Made by a program: the position numbers and the translations under genes
Shown here: one piece after another, positions 60,323 through 64,000 of the stretch
Layout: each line of letters opens with the position of its first letter
Numbering within the stretch: the first letter of the stretch is position 1
Assembly: GCA_942492815.1 (NCBI GenBank)
Contig: OW818658.1
Coordinates: 3,472,001-3,536,000 of the forward strand
Origin: JAEUWI01 sp942492815
GTDB taxonomy: Bacteria > Hydrogenedentota > Hydrogenedentia > Hydrogenedentales > JAEUWI01
DNA: 64,000 bases
Direction of reading: 5' to 3'
The notes under the pieces: generated by a model
Told to the model about the DNA's origin: nothing
Databases searched by the model: none
Seen by the model: the letters and a program-made list of their open reading frames with translations, nothing else

Positions 60323-60473
60323 CGGAATTACCTTTCGAGCGGTGCAATGGAGAACGACGCCCCGCCGGGGAAACGGTGTACACGCGGAACTGCGTGCAAT
60401 GCGGCCCCTATGCTACTCTCTGGTGACCCATCCATGCTACTGAACCATTCTTGGCACCAGGACTATAGATTGT
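60323..60473. promoter_or_regulatory. Divergent promoter region with a -10 box next to the SDR start
   Basis: On the plus strand TATAGA ends about 5 nt before the ATG of the SDR gene at 60474, with no ribosome site between and only a weak -35 (CTGAAC). This would give a leaderless or nearly leaderless mRNA. The promoter of the opposite gene was not resolved. Confidence 0.4.
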
Positions 60474-61283
60474 ATGACACAGATTCGAGGCAAACACGTG
60501 CTCGTGACCGGCGGCGCCCAGGGTATGGGCGCGCTGCTGGCCACAGGTTGTCTTGAACAGGGCGCGGCCCGGGTCACCCTGTGGGACGTCAACGCCTACG
60601 CCCTCGAATCCCGGCTGCGCGAACTGCGCGATCGGAGATTCCCGGTTGAGGGGGCCGAGGTTGACCTGGGGAAGCCGGAGCAGATCATTGAAGCGGCGAC
60701 GGCGGTTGATCGTCCGGTGGACATTCTCTTGAACAACGCGGGCGTGGTCGTGGGGCGACCACTGGCCGAGCAGACCCACGAAGAGATCGACCGTACGCTG
60801 CGGGTGAACGCGCTGGGCGTCTTTCACACGACCCGAGCCTTCCTTCCGGACATGATCGCGCGGAAGAGCGGCCATATCGTCAACATTGCGTCGGCCTCGG
60901 GCTTTGTCCCGGTACCGCGCCTCACCACCTACGCCGCGAGCAAGTGGGCCTGTCTGGGATTTTCCGAATCGCTGCGCGTGGAGTTGCGGGATTATGAGGG
61001 ACTGCGCGTGACCACGGTCTGCCCAAGCTACGTGAACACGGGCATGTTTGCGGGCGTGTCCGCCCCCTTCGGCGCTCCCCTGCTGGACCCGGGCTATGCG
61101 GCGGAAAAAGTCCTGCACGCCATTGAGCGTAACACCGCCATGCTGCGCATGCCTCGAATCGTACACCTCGTCCCCATGCTTTACGCGGTGCTACCGGGCC
61201 CGGTCTTCGATGTGGTATGCGGAAGGTGGCTGGGAATCTATCGTTCCATGGCGCACTTCACCGGTCACCCGCCGACGCGCTGA
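60474..61283 (+). CDS. Short-chain dehydrogenase/reductase (SDR)
   Basis: The 269-residue classical-type SDR has cofactor motif TGGAQGMG near residue 12, NNAG (NILLNNAGVV-like, here DILLNNAGVVVG), the catalytic Ser in IVNIASASGF and the YxxxK motif in TYAASKWA. An acidic residue after beta-2 (LWDVNAYALES) favours NAD. The C-terminal extension is hydrophobic (VHLVPMLYAVLPGPVFDVV), as in the retinol dehydrogenase/DHRS-like subgroup that associates with membranes. Substrate unknown. Confidence 0.9.
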   Translation: MTQIRGKHVLVTGGAQGMGALLATGCLEQGAARVTLWDVNAYALESRLRELRDRRFPVEGAEVDLGKPEQIIEAATAVDRPVDILLNNAGVVVGRPLAEQTHEEIDRTLRVNALGVFHTTRAFLPDMIARKSGHIVNIASASGFVPVPRLTTYAASKWACLGFSESLRVELRDYEGLRVTTVCPSYVNTGMFAGVSAPFGAPLLDPGYAAEKVLHAIERNTAMLRMPRIVHLVPMLYAVLPGPVFDVVCGRWLGIYRSMAHFTGHPPTR

Positions 61284-61340
61284 AGAACCCCGCTCAGCGC
61301 GCCATTCCCTCAGCGAGCAAAAATTACCGGCGAGCAATCC

Positions 61341-62231
61341 CTACTTGAAGGCCCGTATCACGGCCGAATTGTCTTCACCACCGTGGCCTGAATCGATTAA
61401 CCGGGTCAATACCTCGCGGTGCAGCGCGCTGAGGGGCAGATTCGCGCCGCAATGCTCGCCCATCTCCAGGATCAGGCCCACATCCTTCGCGTGTTGCGCT
61501 AGCCGGGCCTCCGGCGTGAAATCCCCCGCGATCATGCGCGCGCCTTTGGTGAACATGACCTGGGAAGAGGCCGGGCCGGACTTGAGCACGTCGAGGGTCT
61601 TTTCCAGATCGAGCCCGCAGCGCTCCGCCAGCCCCAGGGCCTCCGCCAGCACGAGACGGTTCAGCCCCAGCACCTGATTGGCGACCAGCTTCATGCGGCT
61701 CCCATCGCCGGCTTTGCCCAGGTAGAAGATCTGCTTTCCGAATGTCTTTAAAAGAGGCGCATAGCCCCCCGCGCGAGACTCGGCATCACCCACAAGCAGC
61801 ACGGCTTCACCTCGCGCCACAAGAGCGCTCGACGCGAGGACGCACACATCGACAAAGTCGATCTGGAGAGCGTTGAGCCTGGCCCAGTCCGCCTCCGTAT
61901 CCTCGGGACGCCCCGTGGTGGTGTCGAGCAGCAGCGCGCCTTCGGAAAGTGCCGCGACCAATTCCCCGCGGCCCCAGAGCAACTCCAGACGAATTTCGGA
62001 GGTGGGCAGACTCAGCACGATCACGCCGCATGTCGCCGCCACCGCGTGGTGATCCTCCACGACGGTGACCCCCAGCGCGTGGGCCTCGTCCCGGGCGCTC
62101 TGGGCAACGTCGCAACCGGTCACCTCTAGACCGGCGGAAAGAAAGCGCCCGGCGATAGCCTTTCCGAGCAAACCGAGCCCGATCAGGCCCACCGGGCGCT
62201 GTTCTGATTCTTCATGCATTGGGGAGTTCAT
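61341..62231 (-). CDS. 3-hydroxyisobutyrate dehydrogenase-like NAD(P)-dependent oxidoreductase
   Basis: The 296-residue protein has the beta-hydroxyacid dehydrogenase plan: Rossmann motif VGLIGLGLLGKAIAGRFL, LLDTTTGRPEDTEA in the substrate-binding region, and the catalytic Lys in GDGSRMKLVANQVLGLN. The C-terminal helical domain has LAQHAKDVGLILEMGEHCG. It overlaps the upstream Gfo/Idh gene by about 20 bp (ATG at 62231, or a second in-frame ATG at 62219 within ATGCATGA), so the two are translationally coupled and may act on related hydroxy-acid or sugar substrates. Confidence 0.9.
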   Translation of the reverse strand: MNSPMHEESEQRPVGLIGLGLLGKAIAGRFLSAGLEVTGCDVAQSARDEAHALGVTVVEDHHAVAATCGVIVLSLPTSEIRLELLWGRGELVAALSEGALLLDTTTGRPEDTEADWARLNALQIDFVDVCVLASSALVARGEAVLLVGDAESRAGGYAPLLKTFGKQIFYLGKAGDGSRMKLVANQVLGLNRLVLAEALGLAERCGLDLEKTLDVLKSGPASSQVMFTKGARMIAGDFTPEARLAQHAKDVGLILEMGEHCGANLPLSALHREVLTRLIDSGHGGEDNSAVIRAFK

Positions 62232-63486
62232 ACCCCTCGCGATAGGTGCGCGCGATCAGGTTGTTCGCCGCGTCGTCGCCGATAAAACTCGATTTGTCCG
62301 GGCCCAACGTCAGGGGCCGGCCGACCCGTGTGCCAATATTGGCCAGGTGACACAAAATCGTAGACTTCACCCCTTCACTGATGGGGGCGTTCAGCTTGTC
62401 CGGTGTCCCGGCTTTCGCGCAGGCGACAAAATTTGCGACGTTGCCCGTGAAGCTGTGGGAGTCACCCATGCGCTTCCGCTCCTCGCCGATGAGTTGAATA
62501 AAGCACCCCTCGCGGCCGATCTCCACAGTACCCTTGTCTCCGTAGAAGAATACGCCATTGTCGTGGCCCGCCATCTTGTAGTTGGTCCACAGCCGCATCT
62601 CAAACATGAGATGGACGTCGTCATACTCGAAAATCGCCGTCTGGGTGTCGGGCGTCTCATGGTCATCGTCGTAATACAACTGGGCACCAACGGAGGTGCA
62701 GCGATTGGGCAGGTCGACGCCCATGCCCCAGCGCATCACGTCGATCTGGTGCACACCGTCGTTACCCGTGTCGCCCGTGCCGTAGTCCCAATGCCAGTGC
62801 CAGTTGTAGTGCCAGCGGTTTTTGGAAAAGGGACGCTTCGGCGCGGGCCCAAGCCACATGTCATAGTCCACACCCGCCGGGGCCTCCGAATCGGGCTCAC
62901 GGCCGATGGGCCCCCGGAGCTGGTGATTGATGGCCTTGGCCATGCGCACCTTCCCGATGATACCCTCGCGAAGCAGTTTCACCATCTCAATGGGGCCTTC
63001 GCCGCTGCGGTGCTGGGTGCCGTGCTGCACGCAGAGTCCCGTGTCCCGGGCGAGCTTGTCCAGCACGAGGGCCTCGTGGATATTGTGGGAGCAGGGCTTC
63101 TCCACATACACGTGCTTGCCCGCAAGAAGCGCGTGGAGCGCGACGGGCGTATGCCAGTGATCCGGCGTGGCGACCGATACGCTGTCGATGTTCGGATCGG
63201 CCAGGAGCTCGTGGAAGTTCGTGTACATCTTCGCACCAGCAAACTTGCCCTTCCACCACTCCTCCACCTTCGTCCGGCGCTCCGGATCGACATCACAGGC
63301 GGCCACGATGGTCACGCCCTCGGTCTTCGCGAATCCATTCAGGTGATTCGTGCCCTGACCCCCGATGCCAATCACGGCATGGCGCCAGGGGCGATCCTGT
63401 GCATAAGCGGCTGGCCCCCGCGCCACGGACCAGGCCACCGCCCCCACAGCCCCCGCCTTAAGAACTTCTCTACGTGTGATACCCAT
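62212..63486 (-). CDS. Tat-exported Gfo/Idh/MocA family oxidoreductase (2)
   Basis: The 424-residue protein has a Tat signal (TRREVLKAG), a Rossmann domain (HAVIGIGGQGTNHLNGFAK), VSVATPDHWHTPVALHAL and the EKP motif (GKHVYVEKPCSHNIHEA). The C-terminal domain has GTGDTGNDGVHQIDVMRWGM. It shares this plan with the protein encoded at 32700. The ATG at 63486 has an AGGAGA site and places the Tat signal at the N-terminus. It is coupled to the downstream HIBADH-like gene. Confidence 0.9.
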   Translation of the reverse strand: MGITRREVLKAGAVGAVAWSVARGPAAYAQDRPWRHAVIGIGGQGTNHLNGFAKTEGVTIVAACDVDPERRTKVEEWWKGKFAGAKMYTNFHELLADPNIDSVSVATPDHWHTPVALHALLAGKHVYVEKPCSHNIHEALVLDKLARDTGLCVQHGTQHRSGEGPIEMVKLLREGIIGKVRMAKAINHQLRGPIGREPDSEAPAGVDYDMWLGPAPKRPFSKNRWHYNWHWHWDYGTGDTGNDGVHQIDVMRWGMGVDLPNRCTSVGAQLYYDDDHETPDTQTAIFEYDDVHLMFEMRLWTNYKMAGHDNGVFFYGDKGTVEIGREGCFIQLIGEERKRMGDSHSFTGNVANFVACAKAGTPDKLNAPISEGVKSTILCHLANIGTRVGRPLTLGPDKSSFIGDDAANNLIARTYREGYELPNA

Positions 63487-63571
63487 CGCTGCTGCTCTCC
63501 TACGCTTGGAAGATGAGAAAAGGTCAAGGCGATCATCATGCAACAAAGCGAAGGCGGGGAACAAATGGAGG

Positions 63572-63659
63572 TTGAAGGATGAAACCTGAAGGATGAAGGG
63601 TGGTCAAGGGCTCGATTGCCCAAGGATTCATCCTTCATCCTTCAAACTTTATCCTTCAA
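63572..63659. repeat. GAAGGAT hairpin repeat at the 3' end of zapA
   Basis: Arms of 28 nt (63572-63599 and 63632-63659) pair at 24 positions; both consist of GAAGGAT units and their complement. The right arm contains the last codons and stop of the zapA-like gene. Related heptads occur at 12257-12305. Confidence 0.8.
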
Positions 63660-63935
63660 TAAGCGCGCCAGTTGTCCCGCGATTCGATCCAGCACCTTCA
63701 GCAGCTCCCGCGTATCCGCGTCGCGCTCGGCCTTCTCGGCGTGAAGCTCGGCGGCGTAGGCAAAGGCGGCCTGGAGGGCGAAAGCCTGGCTGTCGATGCG
63801 GCCCGCTTCGGCCTCCATCTCGGCGACGCGGGCGGTCACCTCATCGGCGATGGTCAGGGTGGTTTGTCGGTCGCGGTAGATGGGCAGGCGCAGGTTGACT
63901 TTGGCCACGCGCGCCTGGATGAAGTCTTCGCTCAT
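63642..63935 (-). CDS. zapA: ZapA-like cell division protein
   Basis: The 97-residue protein has the ZapA pattern: a beta strand pair (KVNLRLPIYRDRQTTLTIAD), EVTARVAEMEAEAGRIDSQA with the conserved DSQ, a helix (ALQAAFAYAAELH), then a C-terminal coiled coil. ZapA binds and bundles FtsZ. The ATG overlaps the stop of an upstream coiled-coil gene as ATGA. The final residues KDKV and the stop are encoded by a repeat arm, so the natural C-terminus may have been replaced. Confidence 0.7.
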   Translation of the reverse strand: MSEDFIQARVAKVNLRLPIYRDRQTTLTIADEVTARVAEMEAEAGRIDSQAFALQAAFAYAAELHAEKAERDADTRELLKVLDRIAGQLARLLKDKV

Positions 63936-64000
63936 TGGCGCACCTCTTCCGCCAGGGCGCGGGTGAAGGCGAGCACTTTCTTCAGGTGCTCTTCCAACTG
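63932..64000 (-). CDS. C-terminal end of a coiled-coil protein gene (partial)
   Basis: The last 22 codons of a gene entering from the right edge read QLEEHLKKVLAFTRALAEEV-RQ, an amphipathic charged helix. Its TGA overlaps the zapA-like ATG, so the two are coupled. A ZapB-like or other small coiled-coil division protein would fit, but too little is visible. Confidence 0.6.
   Translation of the reverse strand, partial: QLEEHLKKVLAFTRALAEEVRQ

Noticed and set aside
62065..63516. A 483-codon plus-strand frame
   Set aside because: It is antisense to the Gfo/Idh gene with its Tat signal and EKP motif.

Overview
The window looks like a chromosomal contig from a GC-rich, heterotrophic, Gram-negative-type bacterium of the PVC/Planctomycetes/Hydrogenedentota kind. 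That placement is inferred from gene content: many secreted carbohydrate-active enzymes, Tat-exported Gfo/Idh/MocA oxidoreductases, DUF1573 and DUF4190 lipid- or membrane-anchored proteins, BlaI/M56 sensor pairs, an ECF sigma factor with a long membrane-anchored tail, a Pal/CpoB envelope operon and a eukaryote-like UDP-sugar pyrophosphorylase. No rRNA, phage, CRISPR array or intact transposase was seen. One tRNA (Asp, GUC) is present.

Layout. 1-4 kb: the end of an FtsX-type ABC permease and a redoxin/FG-GAP membrane protein. 4-14 kb: a Tat-exported unknown protein, a beta-helix protein, an MqsRA toxin-antitoxin pair, a DUF4838 glycosidase-like protein and two tandem acetyl xylan esterase paralogues. 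14-17 kb: BlaI plus M56 protease module 1. 17-28 kb: housekeeping genes, namely acetolactate synthase, tRNA-Asp, a GlcNAc kinase - DUF1573 - UDP-sugar pyrophosphorylase operon, pal with two cpoB-like genes, thiolase and a nuclease-fold hydrolase. 28-38 kb: a polyprenyl diphosphate synthase, a degenerate receiver protein, glycoside hydrolases, a Gfo/Idh protein and envelope proteins. 38-41 kb: a quinone oxidoreductase pseudogene, a HepT/MntA toxin-antitoxin pair, an internally duplicated unknown protein and a VOC protein. 41-50 kb: a large secreted unknown protein, a WG-repeat protein, BlaI plus M56 module 2 and a stand-alone relative of that module's C-terminal domain. 50-64 kb: a GH78 rhamnosidase, the ECF sigma fusion, a 7TM-DISM receptor, an isochorismatase-ThuA fusion, an SDR, a HIBADH/Gfo-Idh pair, and zapA with the tail of an upstream coiled-coil gene.

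The most unusual content is a set of one-protein or two-gene trans-envelope signalling devices. Two BlaI-M56 pairs have different extracytoplasmic domains grafted onto the protease (an LptA-like plus secretin-like part in one; CARDB, coiled coil and H-X9-DG in the other). A sigma factor is fused through a membrane segment to six carboxypeptidase-regulatory-like repeats. Both BlaI genes have strong promoters overlapped by palindromes, which supports autoregulation.

The intergenic regions carry several families of inverted repeats: nested pairs with GGGACAG-type arms, CACGGA hairpins, GAAGGAT/GAAGGCT heptads and an ATTCCC(N)GGGAAT pair. In three cases the stop codon of the neighbouring gene lies inside or begins the repeat. 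At least two, perhaps three, genes have a good -10 box directly before the start codon and no ribosome binding site, suggesting leaderless transcripts.
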